Shown here: positions 19,422 to 28,504 of the stretch, one piece after another | How the letters are laid out: each line of letters opens with the position of its first letter | Numbering within the stretch: the stretch's first letter is position 1 | Source: Pseudomonas sp. QS1027 | GTDB lineage: Bacteria > Pseudomonadota > Gammaproteobacteria > Pseudomonadales > Pseudomonadaceae | DNA: 64,000 bases | Reading direction: 5' to 3' | NCBI RefSeq assembly: GCF_002814235.1 | Contig: NZ_PHSU01000019.1 | Coordinates: forward strand, 62,001 to 126,000 | The notes under the pieces: generated by a model | What the model was told of the DNA's origin: nothing | The model's input: only the letters and a program-made list of their open reading frames with translations | Databases searched by the model: none | Made by a program: the position numbers and the translations under genes

Positions 19422-20519
19422 ATGAACAGTACGCCAGTGCTGGAGTTGACCTGCCGGGAAAGTCTCTTCGGTCATCTGGATGACGGTACGCCGGTGCACA
19501 AGTATGTGCTGGGCAACCGTCACGGCATGCAGGCCAGTGTGCTGACCTACGGCGGTATTCTCCAGGCGCTGCTGGTGGCGGACAGAAACGGGCATTACGA
19601 GGATGTGGTGCTGGGCTTCGACGATCTCGCGGGCTACCAGCGGCATCACCGGTTGTACCTGGGCGCGTTGATCGGGCGTTATGCCAATCGGCTGGCGGGA
19701 GGCCGGTTCGAGTTGTCGGGGCGGCTTTATCAGGTACCGCTCAATGACGGCGCCAATGCCTTGCATGGCGGTCCTGACGGTTTCGACAAGAAGGTCTGGG
19801 AGGCGCAGCCCGTCCAGGGCAGCGATTGGGTCGGGGTGAGGCTCAGTTGCCTGTCCGCCGACGGCGAGATGGGTTTTCCCGGTAACCTGCGGACCGAGGT
19901 CATCTACAGCCTCGACAATGACAACCAGTTGCGTGTCGAGTATCAGGCGGTCAGCGATGCACCGACGGCGGTCAACCTGACCCAGCATGCCTACTTCAAC
20001 CTGGCCGGTGCGGGTAACGGCGATATCCTTTCGCAGGTGGCGACGCTGCACGCCAGCCATTACCTGCCGGTGACGGAGCAACTGATACCCAGCGGTGAGA
20101 TAGCACCTGTGGCCGGTACGCCGATGGACTTTCGCCAGGCCACGCCGATTGGCCGGCACATCACCGATGAGCATCCGCAATTGCGCATCAGCGGTGCCGC
20201 GCAGCAGGGCTTCAATCATCACTGGATGCTGGATGCCGAGGGTGATTTGAGCCGATTGGCCGTCGAGATCCACGATCCGAAAAGCGGTCGCAGATTGCAG
20301 TTGCACACCACCGAGCCGGGGGTGCAGTTCTATACCAGCAATGCCTTCGACGGCAGCGCTCAGGGCAAGGCGGGCAAGCCTTATCCGCGTTGGGCCGGTT
20401 TTGCCCTGGAGGCCCAGAACTGTCCCGATGGCATCAACCAACCCGGTTTTCCGCGGGCCTGGATCGAGGCGGGGGAGGTCTATCGGCAGACCACCTTGAT
20501 CCGCTTCTCGGCGCAGTGA
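19422..20519 (+). CDS. galM: Aldose 1-epimerase (galactose mutarotase)
   Basis: Interconverts alpha and beta anomers of galactose so the dehydrogenase receives the right form. The 365 residues show the GalM active site: HGG in NALHGGPDGFDKKVW, the catalytic His in LTQHAYFNLAG and the catalytic Glu in GFALEAQNCPDG. No signal peptide is visible, so cytoplasmic. It is the last enzyme gene of the galactose operon. Confidence 0.93.
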   Translation: MNSTPVLELTCRESLFGHLDDGTPVHKYVLGNRHGMQASVLTYGGILQALLVADRNGHYEDVVLGFDDLAGYQRHHRLYLGALIGRYANRLAGGRFELSGRLYQVPLNDGANALHGGPDGFDKKVWEAQPVQGSDWVGVRLSCLSADGEMGFPGNLRTEVIYSLDNDNQLRVEYQAVSDAPTAVNLTQHAYFNLAGAGNGDILSQVATLHASHYLPVTEQLIPSGEIAPVAGTPMDFRQATPIGRHITDEHPQLRISGAAQQGFNHHWMLDAEGDLSRLAVEIHDPKSGRRLQLHTTEPGVQFYTSNAFDGSAQGKAGKPYPRWAGFALEAQNCPDGINQPGFPRAWIEAGEVYRQTTLIRFSAQ

Positions 20520-20560
20520 GCTGAAGGCCTGAAAAGTGACATGCAGGCGGGCAAGTGAAC

Positions 20561-20573
20561 GGCCATAATGGCC
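20561..20573. promoter_or_regulatory. Palindrome upstream of the IclR gene
   Basis: GGCCAT-A-ATGGCC is a perfect inverted repeat with 6-base arms, 33 bases before the IclR ATG. It could be an autoregulatory site. I did not find the same sequence at the operon promoter near 11082. Confidence 0.3.
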
Positions 20574-20606
20574 TTCGTTTTCGTAGACCCTTTCATAAGG
20601 CCGCAT

Positions 20607-21410
20607 ATGCTGGACGACACCCTGAAAAACGCCAAGGACTCCGCACCCACCGGCACCCAGACGCTGCTCCGGGGCTTGGGCGTGGTGCAGGCGGTGGCCA
20701 ACGGCGCCCGCGATCTCAAGGAGATTGCCCGGCTGATTGGGACCACGCGCAGCACCACCCATCGCCTGGCCAGTTGCCTGGTGGACGAGCGTTATCTGCG
20801 GGTGGTGCCGCAAGTTGGCTATCTGTTGGGGCCGAAGCTGATCGAACTGGGTTTCCAGGCCCGCGAAGCCCTGCCACTGGTGACCCTGGCCACGCCGTTC
20901 CTGGATGAGTTGTCGGCGCTGACCGGCGACACCATCCACCTGGCCATCCGTGAAGACGATGACGTGCTGTACCTGCACAAGAATCCGGGGCGCAATGGTC
21001 CGGAAATGCGTTCGCGGGTCGGCCATCGCATGCCGCTGGCGCGAACCGGGATCGGCAAGGCGCTGATGCTCGATTGTTCTCCGCAGGAATGGCAGCGCCT
21101 GTATCAGGTCAGCCTGCCGGTGGGCGGCAAGAACGCCCTGTGGCCCCAGCATGTGGAACAGACCTGGGAGCAGTTCCGCGCGCGCATGCAGGAGTATGTG
21201 GCAGGGGGGTATGCCTTCGACCTGGAAGACAATGAACCGTCGATCCGTTGCGTGGCCGCGCCCATACGCGATGCCAGCCGGAAAATCATTGCCGGCATCA
21301 GTATCGCCAGTACGGTGCCCTATATGCCGCTGGAGAAAATGGCCGAGTTGATTCCGCAGATCAAAAGCGCTGCCGCACGGATTTCCGCGGAGTTGGGCGC
21401 CAAGTCCTGA
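20607..21410 (+). CDS. IclR-family regulator of the galactose operon
   Basis: Regulator of 267 residues with an N-terminal winged helix-turn-helix (LKEIARLIGTTRSTTHRLAS) and a C-terminal IclR effector-binding domain of GAF type (RVGHRMPLARTGIGKALM, and CVAAPIRDASRKIIAGISIAS). The ATG at 20607 has AAGG 6 bases upstream; a longer frame is rejected. Its place 87 bases after galM, in the same direction, suggests control of the dgo/ara/gal operon by galactonate or another intermediate. Confidence 0.88.
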   Translation: MLDDTLKNAKDSAPTGTQTLLRGLGVVQAVANGARDLKEIARLIGTTRSTTHRLASCLVDERYLRVVPQVGYLLGPKLIELGFQAREALPLVTLATPFLDELSALTGDTIHLAIREDDDVLYLHKNPGRNGPEMRSRVGHRMPLARTGIGKALMLDCSPQEWQRLYQVSLPVGGKNALWPQHVEQTWEQFRARMQEYVAGGYAFDLEDNEPSIRCVAAPIRDASRKIIAGISIASTVPYMPLEKMAELIPQIKSAAARISAELGAKS

Positions 21411-21481
21411 GTCGTCCGTGCCCGTCTTGCAGAAGTCGCCTATGACGGGCCTCAAGCGGATCTTCAGTACGATAAAAGCTT

Positions 21482-23101
21482 TCACACCACGAAGCGATTC
21501 ACCAACTGATTGAGATTGACCGCCAGTTTTGACATCTCATTGCAGGCACTGGCCGTTTGGCTGGCGCCTGCGGAACTCTGTGCGGCAAGCTCGCGGATAC
21601 TGACCAGGTTACGATCGACCTCGCGGGCAACGTGGGCCTGCTCTTCAGAAGCGGTCGCGATCAACAGGTTACGTTCATTGATCTGAACCATGGCGCTGGC
21701 GATCTGATCCAGGGAGCTGCTCGCTTCCTGAGCCACGCCAAGGGATTCGCTCGCCAATTCCTTGCTGGTATTCATGGCTTCCACGGCGTGCTCCGAATCG
21801 CTCTGGATCGCCGCGATCATCTGCTCGATCTCCTGGGTCGATTGCTGGGTTCGGTGGGCCAAAGCCCTGACCTCGTCGGCAACCACCGCAAAACCACGTC
21901 CCTGTTCACCGGCTCGTGCTGCTTCAATAGCGGCGTTCAACGCCAGGAGGTTGGTCTGTTCGGCGATTGCCCGAATCACTTCGACGACTTTATTGATGCC
22001 CTGGGCCTGATTCGACAGACCTTGAATCTGCTCACTGGTGTTTTCAACATTGCCGCTCAGCTTCTGAATGGATTTCAATGTCTGCGCCACTCGCTTCAGG
22101 CCAACCTCGGTAAAGCCCTGGGTGCGCCTGGACTCTTCGGAAGCGGACTCTGCGTTACGCGCGACCTCATCAACCGCGGCACTCATCTCGGTGACGGCCG
22201 TAGCGGCTTGATTGACTTCGTCGTTCTGTGAAACCAGGCCTCGACTGGACTCCTCGGTGACCGCTGTCATCTCCTCGGCGGCCGAGGCCAGTTGCGTGGA
22301 TGACTCGGAGATCTGCACGATGGTGTTGCGAAGGTTTTCCTGCATCTGAGCAAGGGCTTTTAACAGCCGTCCGGCTTCATCGGTTCCGCTCACCCGTACT
22401 TCCTTTGAGAGGTCACTACCGGCGATACGCTCGGCGACGGACAAGGCATCGCTGATAGGCGACGTGATGCTTCGGGTCAGGACTATGGCCAACCCAACGG
22501 TCAGAATCACTACACCTGCAATCAGACCGACAACGAGCCAAAGCCCTGTGGAGTAGAGATTGGCTGCATTTCTCCCCGCCAGTGCCGCGCCCTCGTTATT
22601 GATGTCGGTCAGGTCTTTGATCTGCCCCTCCATCAAGGTGGTGATAGGCCGGATGCTTGTCACATTCAGGCTGGCTATCGCGGGCAAGTCAGCGCGTTTC
22701 ATGAGCGGTTCGAGACTATCCAACTGCCTGGAGTACGCCTCGGCGGATGCCTTTACCTTCAGATAAAGCGCGCGCTCCTGGTCGCTCGCAACGAGAGGCT
22801 CATAATTGGCCACCGCCTCCATGAAAGCCTTTCGGAAGCCCGGGAAGGCTTCAGCGGTCTTTTGAAGAGCTTCGGGGTCAGCAATGCTGCGCTGGACTTC
22901 AAGTCTCAGGCGCATCACCCCTAGACTCATCAATGCCGTTTGTCGGACGCTGGGCATCCAATTGGCTTCGACATCTTTTTCCGAGTCCCGCAGACCGCCC
23001 ATCTGCACCACCGCGACTGCGCCGAGGATAAAAACCAAGGCGATGATCAAGGCGAAAAACAGCGCCGAGCGCGGGGCTACATTGAGATTTCTAAGGTGCA
23101 T
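21482..23101 (-). CDS. Methyl-accepting chemotaxis protein with 4HB-type sensor
   Basis: Chemoreceptor of 539 residues. TM1 (about 13-33) and TM2 (about 188-210) flank a periplasmic four-helix-bundle-type ligand domain of about 150 residues. A HAMP domain (SITSPISDALSVAERIAGSDL) and a long signalling hairpin follow; the hairpin tip carries EQTNLLALNAAIEAARAGEQ and GRGFAVVADEVRALA. No CheB/CheR-tethering pentapeptide is seen at the end (RFVV). It converges on the galactose operon, so a sugar ligand is possible, but nothing in the sequence fixes the ligand. Confidence 0.93.
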   Translation of the reverse strand: MHLRNLNVAPRSALFFALIIALVFILGAVAVVQMGGLRDSEKDVEANWMPSVRQTALMSLGVMRLRLEVQRSIADPEALQKTAEAFPGFRKAFMEAVANYEPLVASDQERALYLKVKASAEAYSRQLDSLEPLMKRADLPAIASLNVTSIRPITTLMEGQIKDLTDINNEGAALAGRNAANLYSTGLWLVVGLIAGVVILTVGLAIVLTRSITSPISDALSVAERIAGSDLSKEVRVSGTDEAGRLLKALAQMQENLRNTIVQISESSTQLASAAEEMTAVTEESSRGLVSQNDEVNQAATAVTEMSAAVDEVARNAESASEESRRTQGFTEVGLKRVAQTLKSIQKLSGNVENTSEQIQGLSNQAQGINKVVEVIRAIAEQTNLLALNAAIEAARAGEQGRGFAVVADEVRALAHRTQQSTQEIEQMIAAIQSDSEHAVEAMNTSKELASESLGVAQEASSSLDQIASAMVQINERNLLIATASEEQAHVAREVDRNLVSIRELAAQSSAGASQTASACNEMSKLAVNLNQLVNRFVV

Positions 23102-23228
23102 ACGGGCTTCCTCGTTTCCAGGAAAATGCTTGACCTGTCCAAGAGGCTAGTCCAGGTGGGGGCTGCTGGGGCGAGGAAGTCGGAAATAACCGAGGTATGC
23201 GTCAGTGCTCAATGGGCAGTCGCCAGTG

Positions 23229-23263
23229 CGCACTGCTGCCGCGCGTGGGTCAGCAGCAGTGCG
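23229..23263. terminator. Hairpin downstream of the amino-acid permease gene
   Basis: CGCACTGCTG / CAGCAGTGCG form a perfect 10-base stem with a 15-base loop, 10 bases after the permease stop codon. No T tract follows on either strand, so it may stabilise the mRNA 3' end rather than terminate. Confidence 0.35.
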
Positions 23264-23273
23264 ATCATCACAA

Positions 23274-24695
23274 TCAAGAGGTCAAACGCACCGCACCTTG
23301 GGCGGTATTGACCGGTTGCAGCTTGAAGACATGGAACAGCACCGTCAGCAGCACCAGGAACGCGGGTCCGATGTAAAGCGCTACGCGGGTATCCGGGAAG
23401 TAGGCCATCAGCCCGACCACCAGCACCAGGAACGCCAACGCCAGATAGGAACTGACCGGGTACAACCACATGCGGTATTTCAGGCCGGCACGTTCCGCTG
23501 CGCTCAGGCCTTTGCGAAACCTGAGCTGGGCCAGCAGGATCATGACCCAGGTCCAGATCGCACCAAAGGTGGCAATCGAGGTGACCCAGACAAACACCTT
23601 TTCCGGCACCAGGTAGTTCAGCAGCACGCCCAGCAACAACGCGGCGATGGACAACAGCAGTGCATTGCGCGGCACACCGTTGCTGGCGGTCCTGGCGAAA
23701 ACCTTCGGCGCCTGGCCGTTCTGTGCCAGGCTGTAGAGCATGCGCCCGGTGCTGAAGATACCGCCGTTGCAGGACGACAACGCGGCGGTGATCACCACGA
23801 AGTTGATGACGCCGGCGGCGGTCTTGATGCCAAGCCGTTCGAAGGTCATGACAAAGGGGCTGCCCTGGGTACCGATCTCGCCCCAGGGGTAGATCGACAG
23901 GATGACAAACAAGGCCCCGACGTAGAACAGCAGGATGCGCCAGAACACCGAGCCGATCGCCTGGGGAATGGTTTTCTCCGGGTTGCGTGCTTCTCCGGCG
24001 GTCAGGCCGATCATTTCCACGCCCAGGTAGGCGAACATCACCATTTGCAGCGACATCAGCACGCCGGTGATGCCATTCGGCATGAAGCCGCCATGGTTCC
24101 ACAGGTTGGAAATGCCCAGCGCCACGCCATTGTTACCGAAACCAAAAGCGATCACACCGATCCCGCCCACCACCATCGCGATGATGGTGACGATCTTGAT
24201 CAGGGCGAACCAGAACTCGAATTCACCGAAGGCTTTCACCGCGATCAGGTTGACCGTGCCCATGCTGACCAGGGCGGCGAGGGCCCAGGTCCAGCGCGGC
24301 ACATCGGGGAACCAGACGCCCATGTACACCGCCACCGCGGTGATTTCCGCCACGCAGGTCACCAGCCACAGGAACCAGTAGTTCCAGCCGGTCAGAAATC
24401 CCGCCAGCGGGCCCAGGTAATCTTGTGCATAACGGCTGAACGAGCCGGCGACGGGGTTGTGCACCGCCATTTCGCCCAGGGCGCGCATGATCACCAGAAT
24501 CGCCAGACCGCCGATGATGTAGGACAGCATGATGGCCGGACCGGCCATTTGAATGGCCTTGGCCGAACCGAGGAACAGTCCGACACCGATACAGGCGCCA
24601 AGGGCCATCAAACGAATATGTCGTTCGCCCAGTTCACGTTTGAGCGGTCCGCCTTGGGCAGTCCCCCCGTTGGGCAGATGGTTGTCTGCGCGCAT
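23274..24695 (-). CDS. APC-superfamily amino-acid permease (ProY/HutT-like)
   Basis: Inner-membrane amino-acid importer of 473 residues with 12 predicted TM segments. The APC signature is clear: GERHIRLMALGACIGVGLF in TM1 and then PAIMLSYIIGG, with GEMAVHNPVAGSF, FAYLGVEMIGLTAGEARNPE and SSCNGGIFSTGRMLYSLA. These are typical of proline-, histidine- and GABA-type permeases of Pseudomonas. Substrate cannot be decided. It is a lone gene; the next gene upstream on the same strand would be across a 343-base gap. Confidence 0.9.
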   Translation of the reverse strand: MRADNHLPNGGTAQGGPLKRELGERHIRLMALGACIGVGLFLGSAKAIQMAGPAIMLSYIIGGLAILVIMRALGEMAVHNPVAGSFSRYAQDYLGPLAGFLTGWNYWFLWLVTCVAEITAVAVYMGVWFPDVPRWTWALAALVSMGTVNLIAVKAFGEFEFWFALIKIVTIIAMVVGGIGVIAFGFGNNGVALGISNLWNHGGFMPNGITGVLMSLQMVMFAYLGVEMIGLTAGEARNPEKTIPQAIGSVFWRILLFYVGALFVILSIYPWGEIGTQGSPFVMTFERLGIKTAAGVINFVVITAALSSCNGGIFSTGRMLYSLAQNGQAPKVFARTASNGVPRNALLLSIAALLLGVLLNYLVPEKVFVWVTSIATFGAIWTWVMILLAQLRFRKGLSAAERAGLKYRMWLYPVSSYLALAFLVLVVGLMAYFPDTRVALYIGPAFLVLLTVLFHVFKLQPVNTAQGAVRLTS

Positions 24696-24939
24696 AGAAA
24701 TACAACCTCATCTTGTTATTGGATATGAGCCACCGAGCGTTGGAAGTACCGACGGATAGCCCGTACTCGCTCAACCGGGTCGACCTTGTGGGGCGACCGG
24801 TCTTGCAGGGCAAAGCCTGCGAGATCAGCGGGACGCGCAGTATAAAAAGCGGACTACAGGCTTTTTCACTGTATAAGTGGTTGATTTAAGAGATAAGTAT
24901 CGGAAAGTTGTACTTGGATGGAGATGCTTTAGCGGGTGT

Positions 24940-25030
24940 TATACGCTTTATCAAGTAAGACGTGATGCCGATTATTGCGGGATGATTCTGCTGCGTCACG
25001 ATCCCAGCCGTTTCGGCTGGGTCTGTTTTT
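24940..25030 (+). ncRNA. Candidate small RNA ending in a strong terminator
   Basis: The 343-base gap 24696-25038 holds no gene. It does contain an extended -10-like element (TGTTATACG, 24937-24945) and, about 60 bases on, a textbook Rho-independent terminator on the plus strand that no plus-strand protein gene uses. A transcript of about 80 nt from about 24951 to 25030 is therefore possible. There is no convincing -35 box, which could suit a stationary-phase sigma factor. I do not recognise a known sRNA family. Confidence 0.35.
25003..25030 (+). terminator. Orphan Rho-independent terminator
   Basis: CCCAGCCG-TTT-CGGCTGGG stem-loop (25003-25021) followed by TCTGTTTTT. The T tract is only on the plus strand, so it does not serve the leftward azoreductase gene that ends nearby. 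Confidence 0.7.
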
Positions 25031-25038
25031 ACGTGCGA

Positions 25039-25668
25039 TCAGGCCAGTCGGTCAGCCAGCGCCAGGGCCTCTCCGGTGGTGGTCTGGCGAGAGGCCAAAT
25101 CGACGTCAGGCCCGAGAATGGTTTTCTCTACATAGAGCGAATGCACGTCGGTCACACCAATAAAGCCCAACCAGGCTTCCATATAAGGTTTCTGGAAGTC
25201 CATCGGTTGCGTGGCCGGTTCGGAAAAGTCCATGCCTCGTGCGTACACGTTCACGGCGGTCTTGTTGTGCAGCAAACCCCGCAGGCCGTGTTCCGGGCTG
25301 AATTCAAACAGCACGTCTTTCTGCGAGACCACGTCGATAAAGTGCTTGAGCTTGTAGGGCACGGCGAAGTTCCACAGCGGAACGGAGAACACCAGTACAT
25401 CAGCCTGATGCAAGTGAGCCGCAAGATCTTTCAGGACTGTCCAGGCGGCCTCCTGTTCCCCGGTCAATGGGGTGCCGCTCAGGCCGGCGTATTTGGCGTC
25501 CATCACTGGCCCGTCAAATTCCGGCAGGTCCAGGTTCCACAGGTCCAGGGTGACGACCTCGGTCTCTGGTGCGTTGCGCTGATAGCGGGCAATGAACTGG
25601 CGGGCGATTTCCAGGGAGGCGGAGCGCTGTTTGCGTGGGGAGCATTCGATGTGCAGAAGGACGGTCAT
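25039..25668 (-). CDS. azoR: FMN-dependent NADH azoreductase / quinone reductase
   Basis: Flavodoxin-fold oxidoreductase of 209 residues reducing azo dyes and quinones with NADH (family function). It begins MTVLLHIECSPRKQRSASLEIA, the FMN phosphate-binding segment of AzoR, and has SVPLWNFAVPYKLKHFIDVV, the family signature, plus the YARGMDFS loop. The ATG at 25668 is preceded by GAGG; the longer frame is rejected. It is divergent from a LysR gene 101 bases away, a common quinone-responsive arrangement. Confidence 0.9.
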   Translation of the reverse strand: MTVLLHIECSPRKQRSASLEIARQFIARYQRNAPETEVVTLDLWNLDLPEFDGPVMDAKYAGLSGTPLTGEQEAAWTVLKDLAAHLHQADVLVFSVPLWNFAVPYKLKHFIDVVSQKDVLFEFSPEHGLRGLLHNKTAVNVYARGMDFSEPATQPMDFQKPYMEAWLGFIGVTDVHSLYVEKTILGPDVDLASRQTTTGEALALADRLA

Positions 25669-25769
25669 GGCGGGCCTCAGGAAAGGGGAAAGAAGACCCA
25701 AGCATTGCAACATAGCGCTGCTTGAAATATAAATCGTGTTTTATGGCCTGATTGATCACGTATCAGCAT

Positions 25770-26612
25770 ATGTTCGATGCCTTGTTGCTCAAGACCTTCG
25801 TTGCAGTGGTGGATGAAGGCGGCTTCAGTCGCGCCGCGGCCCGTCTGCACCTGACCCAGTCGGCCGTCAGCGGCCATTTGCGGCGCCTGGAAGAGCAGGT
25901 GGGCAAACCGCTGCTTACCCGCACCACCCGCTCCCAACAACTGACGGCCGATGGCGAACGGCTGATGGCCTATGCCCGGGGCATTCTGGCGCTCAATCGG
26001 GATGCCTGGGCCGAGTTGACCCGTTCGGCGTTTCAAGGGAGTTTGCGTATCGGTGTCTCGGAAGAGTTTGCCGAGGCCCGTCTGCTGCGTGAGTTGCAGG
26101 CCTTCGCCGCCGACTATCCGGGCATGCAGCTCAACGTGCAGGTCAGCATTCCCGGCTCGTTGCTGACCCTGATGAAGCAGGGCGAACTGGATGTGGTGGT
26201 CGGTTCGTTGTGTGAGTCCAGCGAGCCCGGCCTGGCGCTATGGCAGGAACCCTTGGTCTGGGCCTGGTCGGCACAACCCCTCGGCATCTTGCCGACACCC
26301 TTGCCCCTGGCGCTGTTCCCGGAACCTTGTCCTTACCGGGAGGCGCTGGCCCAGGCCGGAATCCCCCAGCGCACGGCCATGCTGTGTACCAGCTATGCCG
26401 CGTTGCAGGCCGCGGCCCTGGCCGGCTTTGCCATCGCGCCGATGACCCGCAGCCAGGTGTCCCAGGGGTTGACGGTCCTCGGCGCCGAACATGGCTTGCC
26501 GCCGCTGCCCGATGCCGAGTTCCGTTTATTCAGCGCCCCGGAGGCGGATCCGCTGATTATCGAGGCCATTACCCGGGTGATCGTCCGCTACGGTGCCACC
26601 CGTCGTCACTGA
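25770..26612 (+). CDS. LysR-family regulator next to azoR
   Basis: Transcriptional regulator of 280 residues with an N-terminal LysR helix-turn-helix (GGFSRAAARLHLTQSAVSGH) and the usual two-lobed effector domain. The start at 25770 (MFDALLLKTF) puts the helix-turn-helix at the normal distance; a TTG 18 bases upstream would add six residues. Ribosome-site support is weak for both. Divergent placement suggests control of azoR, probably by quinones or azo compounds, which is inference. Confidence 0.88.
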   Translation: MFDALLLKTFVAVVDEGGFSRAAARLHLTQSAVSGHLRRLEEQVGKPLLTRTTRSQQLTADGERLMAYARGILALNRDAWAELTRSAFQGSLRIGVSEEFAEARLLRELQAFAADYPGMQLNVQVSIPGSLLTLMKQGELDVVVGSLCESSEPGLALWQEPLVWAWSAQPLGILPTPLPLALFPEPCPYREALAQAGIPQRTAMLCTSYAALQAAALAGFAIAPMTRSQVSQGLTVLGAEHGLPPLPDAEFRLFSAPEADPLIIEAITRVIVRYGATRRH

Positions 26613-26621
26613 ATGACCGGA

Positions 26622-28346
26622 TCAGCGCAACCAGTTGGTCCGCGCCAATTCGATCACCTCATCACCGCGTCCGCTCATTACCGCCTTGAGCATATACAGG
26701 CTGAAACCCTTGGCCTGTTCCAGCTTGATGCTCGGCGGCATGACCAGTTCCTGGGTGGCGGTGACCACGTCCACCAGCACCGGGCCGTCATGGGCCAGGG
26801 CACGGCGCAGGGCCGGTTCCAGGTCTTCGGATTGCTCGACACGAATACCGAGGATGCCCATGGCGTTGGACATGGCGGCGAAGTCCGGGTTTTTCAGCTC
26901 GGTGCCGGTGTCCAGGTAGCCGGAGGCTTTCATCTCCATGGCAACGAAGCCCAGGGAGGCGTTGTCGTAGACGATGACTTTCACCGGCAGCTTCAACTGC
27001 GCCAGGGAAATGAAGTCGCCCATCAGCATGCTGAAACCGCCATCGCCGGACAGGGAAATCACCTGGCGCCCGGGAAAGGCCGCCTGCGCACCGATGGCCT
27101 GGGGCATGGCGTTGGCCATGGAGCCGTGATTGAACGAACCGATCAGTCGGCGTTTGCCATTCATCTTCAGGTAGCGCGCGGCCCAGACGGTGGGCGAGCC
27201 GACGTCGGCGGTGAAGATCGCATCGTCGTCGGCCAGTTCACTGAGCAGGCGGGTGACGTATTGCGGGTGAATCGGCCGGCCAGCCTTCGAGGGTTGTGCC
27301 AGGTCGTCGAGGCCCTGGCGTGCTTTCTCGTAATGCTTGAGGGAGGTTTCGAGAAAGCTGCGGTCGGTCTTGCGGGTCAGGCGTGGCAACAGGGCCTGGA
27401 TGGTTTCGCTGACGTCAGCGGCGATCCCCAGGTCCAGTGTGACACGCCGGCCCAACGCCTGCGGATTACGGTCGACCTGGATGATCTTCGCGTCGGTGGG
27501 GTAGAACTGCCGATACGGGAAGTCGGTGCCGAGCATGATCAGCGTGTCGCAGTTGAGCATTGCGTGGTAACCGGAACTGAAGCCGATCAGGCCGGTCATG
27601 CCGACATCGAAGGGGTTGTCCCACTCCACATGCTCCTTGCCCCGCAGGGCGTGGACCACGGGCGCACCGAGGGCGTCGGCCAGGGCCAGGACGTCGTCGT
27701 GGGCGCCGGCACAGCCGCTGCCGCACAGCAGGGTCACGGATTTACTGTGTTCGAGGATATCGGTCAGGCGTTGCAGGTCCTGTTCCGCCGGCAAGGTGCG
27801 CGGCGCCAGCAGCGCCGGCCATGGCTTGAAGCTGTCTTCCACTTCCAGCAGTGACACATCCCCCGGAATCACCACCACCGCGACGCCACGGTTGAGGATC
27901 GCCGAACGCATGGCGCGGTGCAGCACCTGGGGCATCTGCGCGGGATTGGTCACCAGCTCGATAAAGTGGCTGCATTCCTTGAACAGTTCCTGGGGATGGG
28001 TTTCCTGGAAGTAGTTCAGGCCAATTTCGGAGGAGGGGATCTGGGCGGCGATGGCCAGGACCGGCACATGGTTGCGATGGCAGTCGAACAGGCCATTGAT
28101 CAAGTGCAGGTTGCCCGGTCCGCAGCTGCCGGCACACACCGTCAGTTCGCCGGTGGCCGCGGCTTCGGCGCCGGCGGCGAAGGCCGCGACCTCTTCGTGG
28201 CGCACATGCATCCACTCGATACTGTCCATGGTACGCAGGGCGTCGGTCAGGCCGTTGAGACTGTCGCCGGTCAGGCCCCAGATGCGTTTGATGCCCGCCT
28301 GCTCAAGGGTGGTCGCCAATTGCTGGGCCAGGGTGATTTTCGCCAT
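26622..28346 (-). CDS. poxB: Pyruvate:ubiquinone oxidoreductase (pyruvate oxidase)
   Basis: Peripheral-membrane flavoenzyme of 574 residues that decarboxylates pyruvate to acetate and CO2 and passes electrons to ubiquinone. ThDP elements are complete: catalytic Glu in VRHEEVAAFAAGAEA, CAGSCGPGNLHLINGLFDCH, and the Mg/ThDP motif GDGGFSM with YDN about 28 residues later. The C-terminal segment after ELVMPP is the lipid-activation tail seen in E. coli PoxB. Length matches that family. It converges on the LysR gene with only 9 bases between stops. Confidence 0.92.
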   Translation of the reverse strand: MAKITLAQQLATTLEQAGIKRIWGLTGDSLNGLTDALRTMDSIEWMHVRHEEVAAFAAGAEAAATGELTVCAGSCGPGNLHLINGLFDCHRNHVPVLAIAAQIPSSEIGLNYFQETHPQELFKECSHFIELVTNPAQMPQVLHRAMRSAILNRGVAVVVIPGDVSLLEVEDSFKPWPALLAPRTLPAEQDLQRLTDILEHSKSVTLLCGSGCAGAHDDVLALADALGAPVVHALRGKEHVEWDNPFDVGMTGLIGFSSGYHAMLNCDTLIMLGTDFPYRQFYPTDAKIIQVDRNPQALGRRVTLDLGIAADVSETIQALLPRLTRKTDRSFLETSLKHYEKARQGLDDLAQPSKAGRPIHPQYVTRLLSELADDDAIFTADVGSPTVWAARYLKMNGKRRLIGSFNHGSMANAMPQAIGAQAAFPGRQVISLSGDGGFSMLMGDFISLAQLKLPVKVIVYDNASLGFVAMEMKASGYLDTGTELKNPDFAAMSNAMGILGIRVEQSEDLEPALRRALAHDGPVLVDVVTATQELVMPPSIKLEQAKGFSLYMLKAVMSGRGDEVIELARTNWLR

Positions 28347-28456
28347 GAAGAACTCCAGTCGTCAGTGAGGGTAAAAAGTTGCCGATCACTAGAGGACAGT
28401 TCCATGGCGGGGAATGCTCCCCCCTGAATGTGAAGAATTACTTATGGGAAGGCGCT

Positions 28457-28489
28457 GCGTCAGTCCCAGCGAAGGCCAGGGACTGACGC
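28457..28489. terminator. Perfect hairpin after the siderophore receptor gene
   Basis: GCGTCAGTCCC / GGGACTGACGC, an 11-base perfect stem with an 11-base loop, 16 bases beyond the receptor stop. There is no T tract on the minus strand, so termination may be weak or Rho-assisted; it separates the siderophore operon from poxB. Confidence 0.45.
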
Positions 28490-28504
28490 CTTCACGGGCG
28501 GGTT

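Noticed and set aside
19398..21485. Antisense open frame of 695 codons opposite galM and the IclR gene
   Set aside because: It spans two unrelated, clearly identified genes and the intergenic region between them; no domain visible.
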